From Xanthobacteraceae bacterium (lineage in GTDB: Bacteria; Pseudomonadota; Alphaproteobacteria; Rhizobiales; Xanthobacteraceae): a stretch of DNA of 46,920 bases. Positions 1 to 8,310 of the stretch are shown here, one piece after another. Location: contig JAIESC010000205.1 in assembly GCA_019746355.1 (NCBI GenBank), positions 1 through 46,920 of the forward strand, in the 5' to 3' direction. Below the pieces are notes generated by a model, which saw nothing but the letters and a program-made list of their open reading frames with translations, was not told the origin of the DNA and ran no database searches. How positions within the stretch are numbered: position 1 is the first letter of the stretch; every line of letters begins with the position of its first letter. The translations under genes and the position numbers were made by a program.

Positions 1-1
1 C

Positions 2-889
2 GCTTGGCAGCCTAAACCCGGCAGAGACTCCACTTATCGCTGCGGAAAATCTGTTCAGACAACCGGGACCACCTCAGAACGAACGGCGCAGGCCGTACCA
101 GACGACGACTTACGGGTCGAACTTTCTAGAGCGGCCACAAGTAATCCGCTGCCAACGAATTGGTGTTGGACCTCCGTAGGTAGTGTGTTTGGCGTTTACG
201 TTGGCGCGACGCCCAGTCGGAAGCGCCCGGAGTTTTGGGGTGGCACCATCTCGTGGGTCAGCAGTGGCGAGGTTGCTTTTTGCAAAATCGAAACAACGCA
301 TGAAACCATAACAAACGTCGGCCTGGATAATGCATCAACTCGCGTACATCCACCCGGAACAATATTGGTCGGAATGATTGGTGAAGGGAAGACCAGGGGT
401 CAAGCAGCTATCCTGGGTATCCACGCAGCTAACAACCAAAATTGCGCGGCGATTAGAGTTTCGGAAGCTGGCTATAGTTCGGAGTACATTTTCTGGCACT
501 TCTGGGCGGCTTACGAGCGAACAAGAGGAATAGGCGCCGGCAACAATCAGCCTGCGCTGAACAAAGATCGCGTCCAACGTATTCTCATCCCACTTGCTCC
601 TGTTGGTGAAGCGGCCGAAATCGCACGACGCATCGAAACAGCGTTTAGGTGGATAGATCGACTGGCGTCCGAAGCGACAAGCGCCCACAGGCTAATTAAT
701 CAACTGGACCAAGCTATTCTTGGCAAGGCGTTCCAAGGTGAACTCGTGCCGAAGGACCCGAACGACGAACCAGCAAGCACACTGCTAGAACGCATCCAAG
801 CGGAGCGGACTGCCTCAGTCACGGGTGAGGACGGCAACGGAACCCGACCACGGAAACGGGGGCGGGTCTCGCGGCGCAACGAAGGGTAA
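2..889 (+). CDS. hsdS: Type I restriction-modification specificity subunit HsdS, 3' part
   Basis: C-terminal part of the DNA-recognition subunit of a type I restriction-modification complex, which directs HsdM and HsdR to their target. The frame is open from base 2 with no stop, so the gene starts upstream of the window. A target-recognition domain begins near base 155 with LPTNWCWTSVG, followed by the typical GATPSRKRPEFWGG and WVSSGEV motifs; near the end is the conserved helical region ILGKAFQGELVPKDPNDEPA (about 710-770). The NNQPALNKDRV stretch before a helix is also typical of HsdS. An ATG at 185 lies inside the recognition domain and is not the true start. Codon choice and base composition are visibly less GC-rich than in the rest of the window, suggesting transfer. 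HsdM and HsdR are not in view. Family call is firm; target sequence cannot be told. Confidence 0.9.
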   Translation, partial: AWQPKPGRDSTYRCGKSVQTTGTTSERTAQAVPDDDLRVELSRAATSNPLPTNWCWTSVGSVFGVYVGATPSRKRPEFWGGTISWVSSGEVAFCKIETTHETITNVGLDNASTRVHPPGTILVGMIGEGKTRGQAAILGIHAANNQNCAAIRVSEAGYSSEYIFWHFWAAYERTRGIGAGNNQPALNKDRVQRILIPLAPVGEAAEIARRIETAFRWIDRLASEATSAHRLINQLDQAILGKAFQGELVPKDPNDEPASTLLERIQAERTASVTGEDGNGTRPRKRGRVSRRNEG

Positions 890-929
890 CCAACACAAGC
901 CATATGATCGAGGCCATAGGATTAGCATC

Positions 930-1394
930 ATGCCTGCCGACGATGTGTTTTCCGACGCCGAAGCCTTCGCTGTTGCTTTGCGCCATCTCCATACCCAGCG
1001 CAGGGCAAGAATGATCGAGGGACGTAAAGGGCGGCTGCGACGTGCGGCGCTCAGCAGGACAGAGCGAGACGAAATATTGCGCAAGACCGGAGGCCGCTGC
1101 CACATCTGCGGGGGCGCCATCGGCAGCGACCCATGGCAGGCGGACCACGTCTTGGCCTACAGCACAGGTGGCGGGCATTCCGTAGACAATTATCTGCCCG
1201 CGCATTCGCTCTGCAATAATTATCGTTGGCACTACGACGCAGAGGAGTTTCAGTGGGTACTCAAACTCGGCGTTTGGTTGCGGACGCAGATTGAGAAGGG
1301 AACGAAGATCGGTCGCAATGCAGCCGAGGACTTCTGCGGCCACGACAGGCACCGCGCCACGCGCCGCAAGTCAGTGAATCTGTCCTCAACATGA
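930..1394 (+). CDS. HNH endonuclease family protein
   Basis: Putative metal-dependent DNA nuclease of 154 residues. A CHIC pair is followed by ADHVLAYSTGG (first His) and DNYLPAHSLCNN (Asn and second His), the order expected for an HNH/beta-beta-alpha-metal fold. A longer reading from ATG 825 would overlap hsdS by 65 bases and adds a low-complexity Gly/Arg tail; I prefer the ATG at 930, which has an AGG-type ribosome site about nine bases upstream and starts MPADDVF. The stop overlaps the next start (ATGA at 1391), so the two genes are probably translated together. Position directly after hsdS and before a GIY-YIG gene suggests a defence or mobile-DNA role, but substrate and partner are unknown. 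Confidence 0.75.
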   Translation: MPADDVFSDAEAFAVALRHLHTQRRARMIEGRKGRLRRAALSRTERDEILRKTGGRCHICGGAIGSDPWQADHVLAYSTGGGHSVDNYLPAHSLCNNYRWHYDAEEFQWVLKLGVWLRTQIEKGTKIGRNAAEDFCGHDRHRATRRKSVNLSST

Positions 1395-1957
1395 GAAAGG
1401 CAAACCGCTGGACACACGGAGAGAGGGACTTTGTTTTCCCTGCTCTTCCCGCAGAACTCAAGGGTCGGCATGGCTGCAACCTTCGCCGCATGACCTTCGA
1501 CAAGGCCATCGGCGAGGAAGTCTGCGCCGTCTACATGGAAGAGCCGGCCTCCGTGGACCAGTTCAGGAAGGCTCGCCCGTTCAATCTGATTGCCCACACT
1601 GGCCTCGTCCGCACGCCCCATGGCGTGGTCGGATTCATTGTCTGGCAGATTGCTGCGCACTCACCCCAGGAGGTCATGGTCGAGCAGTATCTGAACCCGC
1701 AGAACATCGGCACCATCCGGCTCGTGGCCTCAGCGGCCAATCAGACCCATTTCAAGCTGATCGTCATCAACAACCAGACCGCAGAAACGGCCGCATTTGT
1801 CGATTTCGAGAACGTGTTTGAGTTTGATCTACTCGTATCGGGGATGGCGCTGGCGATTGGGCACGAACCCGAAGGCGACTTCGCCGCGGCGTCGCAGCAC
1901 GTCATGAAGACCATGACGGTACCCGAACTACTGGCCCGGTCTGCGGCGGGCGACTGA
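1391..1957 (+). CDS. Unknown protein between HNH and GIY-YIG genes
   Basis: 188-residue protein I do not recognise. It is soluble, with no signal peptide or membrane segment, and has an alternating hydrophobic pattern in the middle (GVVGFIVWQIA, FKLIVINNQT, AAFVDFENVFEFDLL) that suggests a mixed or beta-rich fold. The ATG overlaps the HNH stop by four bases, so it is likely part of the same transcript. The next gene starts 25 bases downstream. Because it is translationally coupled to a nuclease gene it could be an accessory or immunity protein, but nothing in the sequence proves this. Confidence 0.65.
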   Translation: MRKANRWTHGERDFVFPALPAELKGRHGCNLRRMTFDKAIGEEVCAVYMEEPASVDQFRKARPFNLIAHTGLVRTPHGVVGFIVWQIAAHSPQEVMVEQYLNPQNIGTIRLVASAANQTHFKLIVINNQTAETAAFVDFENVFEFDLLVSGMALAIGHEPEGDFAAASQHVMKTMTVPELLARSAAGD

Positions 1958-1982
1958 AACCAGGTTCGGTGAAAGGCCCGCT

Positions 1983-2552
1983 ATGATCCTCGATCCTGCT
2001 GTTGTGTTGCGGAGCCTCACCACCAGCGATCCTGTGCGTCTTGATGCTCTGCCGCGTGAACACGGCATTTATACCCTGCACGACCACGGGGGAGCGATCC
2101 GCTACATCGGAATAACCGAGGCGGACAAGTATGGCCTTCATGGTCGGATCAACAACCGGCACGTAAGCGGATCGGAAGGCCGGAGCCACAAGTTCTCCCA
2201 CGCCTACAACACCGGCCGAATGTGGCGGGCCAAAAAAGATAGCCGCCCGGACGCGATGTTGGCGAAACACCTTCGCACCGCGTTCGTCAGGCGGCATTGC
2301 CGCGCAACCTTGGTGATCGTGCCGCCGGCTATGTGGGGCGAGCTTCCGCTTTTGGAGAGCGCAGTCCAAGGGATAGCACCCAAAGGTATGATGGATTGGG
2401 GCGACAAGCGGAACTTCCCCTGTGTACCAGAACCAAAGGAACTCATTGACGCCATGCTGGGTGAACTGGGTTTTACGCCCGACCAACGGGCGGCGGTGGA
2501 GCGACAGGCGGCACTCCATGCCGCCGGGCCAATAAGCGCAGCGCCCGGCTAG
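1983..2552 (+). CDS. GIY-YIG nuclease superfamily protein
   Basis: 189-residue protein with an N-terminal GIY-YIG nuclease signature: GIY at residues 28-30 and YIG at 41-43 within HGIYTLHDHGGAIRYIGI, followed by an Arg in GRINNRH (residues 54-60) and a Glu in PLLESAVQG (about residue 123), the expected order of the catalytic Arg and metal-binding Glu. Family members cut DNA in repair, in homing endonucleases and in restriction enzymes. This one is close to the minimal domain plus a short helical tail and has no recognisable DNA-binding module. It is the last gene of the run after hsdS. Start ATG is preceded by a purine-rich GAAAGG. Its specific role is unknown. Confidence 0.7.
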   Translation: MILDPAVVLRSLTTSDPVRLDALPREHGIYTLHDHGGAIRYIGITEADKYGLHGRINNRHVSGSEGRSHKFSHAYNTGRMWRAKKDSRPDAMLAKHLRTAFVRRHCRATLVIVPPAMWGELPLLESAVQGIAPKGMMDWGDKRNFPCVPEPKELIDAMLGELGFTPDQRAAVERQAALHAAGPISAAPG

Positions 2553-2582
2553 CGCTTCGCTCAAACCAACCCACGCGCTAGA

Positions 2583-3206
2583 CTAGCCCGCAGCCGATCT
2601 GCTCGCGTCGGCGGCGGCGAAATGCGCCAGTTGATCAGCGCGAGCCTTCTTGAACGCGGGGCGGCCGGTCACGCGGGTCACATAGCTCTCGATCGCGGGT
2701 CGATCACCGGAAGAGCGGACTTTCGAGACGCGCAGCACATCTGCCATCAGCAGATCCGCGGCGGTGAAGCGATCCGCCGCCAGCCATTCTCGCTCGTTCA
2801 GAACTTTCTCGAGCTGGTCGAGGCGGCTTCCCATCCAGCCGGCAAGGGCGTTGTCCTTCGCGCCGGATACTTCGAGGAACCACCAGGGAACGCTGACCAT
2901 CTCGATCGAATTGAGCGCGGCGATCATCCATTGAACGGTTTCGGCTTCTCCAACCGGATCGCTCGGCATCAGCTTTTCGTTCTTCCGGGCCAGATGCAGC
3001 AGACAGGCACCGCTCTCGAATATTTTCAGTTCGCCATCATTCAGGAATGGAACCTGGCCGAAGGGCTGGCGCGACAGGTGATTGGTCTGCCGTCCGTCGA
3101 ACGGGACTGTTCGCACTGCATAGGCTAGTCCGGCTTCCTCGCGCGCCCACCGGAGCCTGAGATCGCGCACAAAACCTCGGGGATCATATTGTCCGCCATT
3201 CTCCAA
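2583..3206 (-). CDS. Glutathione S-transferase family protein
   Basis: 207-residue protein of the cytosolic GST family, which conjugates glutathione to electrophiles or acts in related thiol chemistry. The N-terminal thioredoxin-like domain shows FVRDLRLRWAREEAGLAYAV, the cis-proline strand QVPFLNDG and the glutathione-contacting FESGACLLHLA; the C-terminal helical domain has the N-capping motif region FTAADLLMADVLR. The start is a TTG at 3206 and the usual first beta strand (M-x-L-Y-x-S-P) is replaced by MENGGQYDP, so the N-terminus may be altered or truncated. The gene lies 16 bases downstream of the chimeric tctC/monooxygenase reading frame on the same strand, so a deletion or rearrangement there may also have changed its upstream signals. 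Confidence 0.8.
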   Translation of the reverse strand: MENGGQYDPRGFVRDLRLRWAREEAGLAYAVRTVPFDGRQTNHLSRQPFGQVPFLNDGELKIFESGACLLHLARKNEKLMPSDPVGEAETVQWMIAALNSIEMVSVPWWFLEVSGAKDNALAGWMGSRLDQLEKVLNEREWLAADRFTAADLLMADVLRVSKVRSSGDRPAIESYVTRVTGRPAFKKARADQLAHFAAADASRSAAG

Positions 3207-3222
3207 ACCCGGTTGAGCGCGA

Positions 3223-3935
3223 TTACCGCACGAGCTCTCGCGATTCGTTGCGCACTGCGTGCGGCGTGCCGGCCTCGAGGCCCAGCGCGTCCCGGAGGTA
3301 ATGATGGCTGTACTCCCTGTGAAACAGCCCCCGCCGCTGCAGCTCCGGCACCAGCAGATCGACGATGTCGTTCACTCCCTCGGGGAGCATGTCGACCATC
3401 AGTTCGCTGTTGAGGTGCGAGCTCGCGCCGCGGCCGGACGTCCCGTAGAGAATCTTGCCGGGATTTTTCTTCGCCAGCGCGACGAGCTCGGCCACCGTCT
3501 TGATACGCAGCGACGGATGAACGACGAGGACGTTCGCCGTCGAGGCTTGCGGCGCGACCGCGACGAAATCCGTTCCGATCTGGGCTCTCAAGGTCTTCGA
3601 CAGCGTCTCGTTCACCGCGTACGAAATTGGCGTATTCAGCAGCGTATAGCCGTCAGGCATGGACCGCGCGACCATCTCGGCCGCAATCATGCCGGCTGCG
3701 CTGGCCTTGTTTTCAACGACAAACTGCTGCGTGAGGAATTCTCCCGTCTTGGCGCCCACGACCCGCGCGACGGTGTCGGAAGGCCCTCCAGCGGCAAACC
3801 CGACGACGACCCGAACCGGCTTGCTTGGATAATCCGACTGGGCGTGGGCCGCCTCCGGTGCCGCGAGCGCAAATCCGAGTGCGGCGGCCAGCCAGAATTG
3901 AAATGGAGGTGCTTGGGCATCTTGATCCTCACCAC
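3223..3935 (-). pseudogene. Broken tctC gene fused to the 3' end of a flavin monooxygenase gene
   Basis: The reading frame encodes a TctC/Bug-type periplasmic binding protein from its signal peptide (WLAAALGFALAAPEAAHAQ) through YPSKPVRVVVGFAAGGPSD, VVENKASAAG, ARSMPDGYTLL and NPGKILYGTSGRGASSHLN, then changes at about base 3388. The last ~54 residues (PEGVNDIVDLLVPELQRRG, LFHREYSHHYLRDALGL) match the C-terminus of NtaA/SnaA/DszA-type luciferase-like flavin monooxygenases, not TctC. The last third of the TctC fold and almost all of the monooxygenase are missing, as expected from a deletion joining two neighbouring genes. At the 5' end a plausible start (MVRIKMPKHLHF, 3935) is in a different frame from the signal peptide, so there is probably also a frameshift near 3890-3915. 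The frame stays open upstream to 4311 but shows no relatedness there. Confidence 0.75.
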
Positions 3936-4406
3936 CTTGTCTGCGTGACGTTGGGGGCGCTTGTCGGTTCAGATTTGGCCAGTTTGCGTGCGAACACCTC
4001 GCCAGAAAAGTCCGCGGATTTCCACGAGCGCCGTCATGGCGCTTCGTTCCGTCACCACTTGCCGAGATGCTGCACGACGCAAGGCGCAAAATAAATGGCC
4101 GCTGGGGAATATCTAAACCCGCGACTTCTGGTGCCCATCGGGTCTGATGGACAGCGCGATCGCCGGAACAACTCAGCGTGATGCCGCAGAATCCTCGAGC
4201 GGCTCTCACTGGGCTCCGCCGTTCAGTCCAATCCTTGTCTTCAGCCCGAAAAAGCCCGATCGAGCGCCGTGGCCGGCATCGGGCATGATCGTCCATACCC
4301 CAAGCAATCAAAAGCCCGCACTTGACCGGGCTTTCTGCCTGTCGGGCTTCCTAGTGCCCTTTGGTCCAATGTCCTCGGCCTGAAGGCTGATATTACCATC
4401 CTGCGC
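3936..4406. other. Stretch without a confident gene
   Basis: No protein-family signal is seen on either strand. It contains the non-homologous upstream extension of the chimeric frame, a GCCCGAT/ATCGGGC inverted repeat around 4255-4283, and the terminator-like hairpin at 4311-4334. Confidence 0.5.
4311..4334. terminator. Terminator-like hairpin
   Basis: Perfect 8-bp stem AAAGCCCG / CGGGCTTT with an 8-base loop. Read on the minus strand the stem is followed by TTTTGATT, the usual form of an intrinsic terminator, so it could end transcripts coming from the large adenylation-domain gene at 4829-7573. No matching plus-strand gene ends close upstream. Confidence 0.45.
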
Positions 4407-4682
4407 ATGTGCCCCTTGGCTGGAGGTTCACATGCGTTCAGATCAGCAATTTTGGACGGTGCTGCGTCCATGAGGTGGCCGCAACGGCCTTGGGTTGCGG
4501 GCCTTATTCTCGGGCTTACGAGCGCCGCTGTCTGCGCCGCATCCTGGGTGTTGTATCTCTGTTTGAAGCACGAATGGGTTTTGGAAGGCGGCCATAGCGT
4601 TGTCGGATGTCTGCTCGCAGTTGTCGGACTGGTCCTGCTCGTCGTGGGCGTATCGTCAATTTCAAATCCCAAGTCCAAATGA
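4407..4682 (+). CDS. Small putative membrane protein
   Basis: 91-residue reading frame with two hydrophobic stretches, WVAGLILGLTSAAVCAASWV and VVGCLLAVVGLVLLVVGVSS, separated by a short charged loop (CLKHEW) and ending in a polar tail NPKSK. This is what a two-pass inner-membrane protein looks like. An in-frame ATG at 4470 (MRWPQRPW) would give a 70-residue form that keeps both segments and is perhaps more natural; neither start has a clear ribosome site. I do not recognise a family and there is no operon partner, so it could also be a non-coding frame with hydrophobic bias. Confidence 0.35.
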   Translation: MCPLAGGSHAFRSAILDGAASMRWPQRPWVAGLILGLTSAAVCAASWVLYLCLKHEWVLEGGHSVVGCLLAVVGLVLLVVGVSSISNPKSK

Positions 4683-4828
4683 CAGACCGGTGGGCTGTTG
4701 GCGATTCCGGTGCTGGCCTGTTTCGACCCCTGGTGACTCCGCCCGCCTCACCGGCAACCGCCCCCGCCCTGGGAGAAGCCGCCCGGCTTCACCATCCCGT
4801 GTGATCGCGCCGCCGACGTCGCGCAGCA

Positions 4829-7573
4829 TCAGGCATGCGACGGCAGCGGCGCCGGATGCAGCGCCTGCGGCCGAAGTCCGCCTTGCTTGCCCGTGTTCGC
4901 CAGGCGCACGCGCACGATGCCGGCGACGCGCTCAAGCTGGCCGGTGATGCAATCGGCATGGTCCGGCGGCAAATCGACGATCTCCATAACATCGCAGAGA
5001 TACCGCCATGGATCCGCACTGTGAGCGGCAGCGAAAATGAGGACGCGGGCACGCAGGCCGAAGGGCCGGTAGCTCGCGACAACCCGATGCCAGCGCCGGT
5101 CCAGCACGTGGTCGGGGGGCTGCTGCCCGCGGAACATCGCCGGGCGCGCCTCGAACCGATGGCCTGCGTCACGGGTTGCCGAGCCTTGCTCGCGATCCGG
5201 TCGCAGCCTGTTGCGGATCCGGGCGAGAAGGCGCGCGAGCATGGCGACACGATCAGGCCGCGCCGCTCTGACGAACTGCTCTGCGCTGCTTGCAAGGCTG
5301 GCCAAACGCGCGGAAAACGCCGTCATGACCCGCTTGCGCCTCGCGGTTTCGAGGCCTGCGTAGCGCAGCACACCGGAGAAGGCCCTGCAGCTCCGTCGGA
5401 AAAGCCGCCGCGCATTGAAGCTCGGCGGGTCGATCATGACAACGAGCTCAACCTCGCGGCCTGCTGCCTCGAGCTGACAGGCCATCTCAAAGGCGAGCAG
5501 CGCACCGTTGCAATAGCCGCCCAGGCGAAAGGGACCATCCGGCTGTTTCGCCAGCAACAGCGGCACGCGCTCGGCCGCCTGCTGCTCCATGCTCGGCAAC
5601 GCGTCGCCGTCTGCGAGCAACGGAGGCGGCAACGCATGAAACGGCTGCTCGGGACCGAGGAGCCGGGCAAAGCGACGCGTGTAATAGCCGCCGCCCACGT
5701 AGTCGCCGTGGCAGTAGAACAGGGGCGGCTGGTCGCCGGCGGGCTGAACGGTGATCAGCGGCCGGCGTTCCGACCAGGCGAACGTGCCGAGCTGTCTGGC
5801 CAAATCCCTGATCGTCGGCGCCTGGTACAGAATGCCATCGGACAACGGCACGCCGGTCACGCGCTCCAGCTCAAGAAGCATATCCGCTGCGAGCACGGAG
5901 TCGCCGCCGATGGCGAAAAAATCCTCGTCAACGCCGATCGGCTCGTCGCGCACCAGCAGCTCCGCCCACAACTCCGCGAGCTCGGATTCGGTCACCGCGT
6001 CGCCATGCCGGGCATCCGCTGCCGCCGGCGATGTGTGCAGCTGCCCGGCCGCCAATCGCCCGAGCTCGTGACGCAGCACCTTTCCGGCAAGCGCGCGCGG
6101 CAGGCTGTCGACAAACACGAAGCGGCGGGGAATCTTGTGACGCGCAAGACGGCCGCCCAGCCATTCGCGCAGCTCCGGGGCGGTGACCGTCGTGCCTTGG
6201 CGCACGACCACGGCGGCCGCCACCTGTTCACCGCTGCGCGGATGCGGCAAGCCAAACGCGGCGGCTTCGGCAATCGCCGGATGGCGCATGAGCGCCGCAT
6301 CGATCTCGGCCGGCATTATTTTCTCGCCGCCACGATTGATCGCTTCCTTGGCACGCCCCCGGATCGTGAGAAAGCGATCGGCATCCAAGCTGCCGAGGTC
6401 GCCGGTGCGGAACCAGCCGTCCACGAAGGAGGCGGCATTGGCTTCGGCATCATCGAGATAGCCGCTCGTCAGCGTCGGCCCGCTCACCAGGATCTCGCCG
6501 ATCTCCCCCGGCGGCAACGGCCGACCATCCGGCCCGACGATGGCGACCGTTCCGGCGCTTGCCTTGCCGCATGTCCCGGGCCTGCGCAGGTGCGGCTCGA
6601 GCCGGTTCGTCACCATCATCCCGGCCTCGGTGAGACCGTAATGCTCCAGCACCGGCACCCCGGCGGCCAACTCCATCGCTATGCGCACATCGTCGGCGAG
6701 CGCCATCCCGGCCGAAACCAGGAAGCGCAGCCGATGCGCTCCTGCACGCACGGGCCCGCGGGCCGCTTGCTCGCTGATCGCACGGTAGATGACAGCACCG
6801 CCCACGCACCATGTCGGGTTCAGGTCGGCAAGCCACCGCGAAAGGTCCGGGTTCGCCGGATGACCCGGCAATGCAATGCTGCCGCCGGTGAGCAGCGGCG
6901 TGAGGATGCCCAGGCTGAGACCATAGGAGTAAAACGCCGGCGAGAGGCACAGGCAGCGGTCCTGAACGTCCAGCCCCAAGCACTGCCTGGCCCGCGCCGA
7001 GAGCGCGATCTGGTTGCGATGGCTGTATGGCACGAACTTTTGCCCGCCGGTGGTTCCTGATGTCGCAAGAATGTAGGCCAGTGCATTCAATCGGGGTTGC
7101 CCGGGCGGCGGCGCAGGCCGGCGCGGGCGCGGCGTCTCGACTTCGAGCGCGCCGTCCGGGCTCACGCTCAGCGTGAACACGGAGATGTCGCGCGCCGCCG
7201 CAGCCTCGCGCGCGGGCGATTCACCGGGCGGCAGAATGACGGCGGCGATCTTCAGCCTGGCCAGGCACTCGCCGATTTCCACCGCGGTCAGCCTGGGATC
7301 GATCGGAACAGCCACGGCGCCGCACGCCACCGCGGCAATCGCCAATACGGCTTCGAGGCCGTGTGGAAGCGCAATGGCAACCCGCGCATCGCCGCTCAAG
7401 CCTGCGCCGCGCAGATGCGACGTGATTGCGACGATGTGACGTTCCAGTTCACCGTACCGCAGCGGCTTTCTGTTCTGAGTGACGAGCGCGACGTGATCCG
7501 GGTCGTTGATCGCGTTGAGGCGGATCACCTCGCCCAAGGTGAGCCCCCGAACGTCTGATGCATTCCCGTTCAT
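4829..7573 (-). CDS. Stand-alone adenylation - carrier protein - thioesterase protein (NRPS-like)
   Basis: 914 residues in three domains. Residues ~10-510 form an adenylating (ANL) domain: SGTTGGQK near 172-179, EHYGLTEAG near 310, GWFRTGDLG near 386-394, GRAKEAINRGGEK near 406-418 and the catalytic lysine in ALAGKVLRHEL near 495-504. Residues ~525-595 form a carrier domain with GGDSV, Ser559 being the phosphopantetheine site. Residues ~605-890 form a type I thioesterase with GGYCNGA, where Cys688 occupies the nucleophile position usually held by Ser; Asp715 and His872 are candidates for the rest of the triad. There is no condensation domain, so the protein may activate one carboxylic acid, hold it as a thioester and release or condense it. 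Substrate is unknown. It lies alone, 156 bases downstream of a merR gene on the same strand. Confidence 0.85.
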   Translation of the reverse strand: MNGNASDVRGLTLGEVIRLNAINDPDHVALVTQNRKPLRYGELERHIVAITSHLRGAGLSGDARVAIALPHGLEAVLAIAAVACGAVAVPIDPRLTAVEIGECLARLKIAAVILPPGESPAREAAAARDISVFTLSVSPDGALEVETPRPRRPAPPPGQPRLNALAYILATSGTTGGQKFVPYSHRNQIALSARARQCLGLDVQDRCLCLSPAFYSYGLSLGILTPLLTGGSIALPGHPANPDLSRWLADLNPTWCVGGAVIYRAISEQAARGPVRAGAHRLRFLVSAGMALADDVRIAMELAAGVPVLEHYGLTEAGMMVTNRLEPHLRRPGTCGKASAGTVAIVGPDGRPLPPGEIGEILVSGPTLTSGYLDDAEANAASFVDGWFRTGDLGSLDADRFLTIRGRAKEAINRGGEKIMPAEIDAALMRHPAIAEAAAFGLPHPRSGEQVAAAVVVRQGTTVTAPELREWLGGRLARHKIPRRFVFVDSLPRALAGKVLRHELGRLAAGQLHTSPAAADARHGDAVTESELAELWAELLVRDEPIGVDEDFFAIGGDSVLAADMLLELERVTGVPLSDGILYQAPTIRDLARQLGTFAWSERRPLITVQPAGDQPPLFYCHGDYVGGGYYTRRFARLLGPEQPFHALPPPLLADGDALPSMEQQAAERVPLLLAKQPDGPFRLGGYCNGALLAFEMACQLEAAGREVELVVMIDPPSFNARRLFRRSCRAFSGVLRYAGLETARRKRVMTAFSARLASLASSAEQFVRAARPDRVAMLARLLARIRNRLRPDREQGSATRDAGHRFEARPAMFRGQQPPDHVLDRRWHRVVASYRPFGLRARVLIFAAAHSADPWRYLCDVMEIVDLPPDHADCITGQLERVAGIVRVRLANTGKQGGLRPQALHPAPLPSHA

Positions 7574-7729
7574 TTCCAGCGCTCAATTTCGAGCTCGGCC
7601 GTCATGCGGCGCAACGAATCTAGCCGACGCCTCGGAACACCGACCGGATGCAGAGGGGGTACTTCAACTCAGACCAGACGAAAAAGAGGTATCCCGGCAG
7701 ACGAACGGCGTTCGGCCGGGGGCGGCCTC

Positions 7730-8167
7730 TCACCGTGCCATTCGCTCAGGCGGATCGAGACGCCCGGCGGCCGCGAGCCGGAGCATGCGCTTGAACGTCG
7801 GACATTCCATGTGGCTCGGCGCGGGACACTTCGCGGCATGGCGAAGCCCGTCGCGCATCGCCGTGAGCCTGCGGATCGTGCGGTCGAGCTCGTCCGCCTT
7901 GGCGCGCAACCGGTCGCGCTTGATGCGCGGCTTGCCGTCGGGCGCGAACATCGACGCGATCTCGTCGAGCGAGAAGCCGCCGGCGCGGCCGAGCGCGATG
8001 AGCGCGAGCTGCTGCAGCACGGCAGCGTCGAACAGGCGGCGCAGGCCGCGCCGTCCGATCGACCGGATCAGGCCTCTCTCCTCATAGAAGCGGAGCGTCG
8101 ACGCCGGCGTTCCCGAACGCCTGGCAACCTCGGCGATGTCCAGTTCGCGCATCGGCGTGGTCTTCAT
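7730..8167 (-). CDS. MerR-family transcriptional regulator
   Basis: 145 residues from ATG 8167 (MKTTPMRELDIAEVA); a longer reading to 8248 would run through the operator and is rejected. The N-terminus is the MerR winged helix: DIAEVARRSGTPASTLRFYEERGLI followed by GRRGLRRLFD. A helix that would form the dimer coiled coil follows (about residues 80-115), and the tail holds CPAPSHMEC, a cysteine pair that could sense metal, thiol or oxidant. The ribosome site is a GAGG within TTGAGGTCAAG just upstream. The gene is divergent from the DUF2938 gene, and between them is a near-perfect MerR-type promoter-operator at 8172-8202, so it very likely controls that gene and itself. The inducer is not known. 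Confidence 0.85.
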   Translation of the reverse strand: MKTTPMRELDIAEVARRSGTPASTLRFYEERGLIRSIGRRGLRRLFDAAVLQQLALIALGRAGGFSLDEIASMFAPDGKPRIKRDRLRAKADELDRTIRRLTAMRDGLRHAAKCPAPSHMECPTFKRMLRLAAAGRLDPPERMAR

Positions 8168-8171
8168 GGGC

Positions 8172-8202
8172 TTGACCTCAAGTTCACTTGAACTTGCATA
8201 TT
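8172..8202 (+). promoter_or_regulatory. MerR/SoxR-type promoter with palindromic operator
   Basis: A -35 box TTGACC (8172-8177) and a -10-like CATATT (8197-8202) are 19 bases apart, the overlong spacing that MerR-family activators correct. The spacer holds a perfect 8-bp inverted repeat with a 2-base centre, CAAGTTCA-CT-TGAACTTG (8179-8196), very like the SoxR operator. It points toward the DUF2938 gene and abuts the merR start. Confidence 0.8.
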
Positions 8203-8310
8203 GGGGTGGCTGGCCGCCGGACGCAAGGCAGCGGCTGCGGGGCGGCAAGGCCGGTGCAGTGCTTTATCGCAGGGTGTGCGCGCGAAGCGGACCCCCACCC
8301 CGACCCTCCC

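Noticed and set aside
825..929. Upstream start for the HNH gene at 825
   Set aside because: It would overlap hsdS by 65 bases and add a Gly/Arg-rich leader without homology; ATG 930 has a better-placed ribosome site.
4311..4400. Possible tRNA or small RNA gene near 4311
   Set aside because: Only one stem is formed; no cloverleaf arms or anticodon loop could be drawn.
4835..7060. Long plus-strand frame opposite the adenylation-domain gene
   Set aside because: Antisense shadow; the minus strand carries all core adenylation, carrier and thioesterase motifs.
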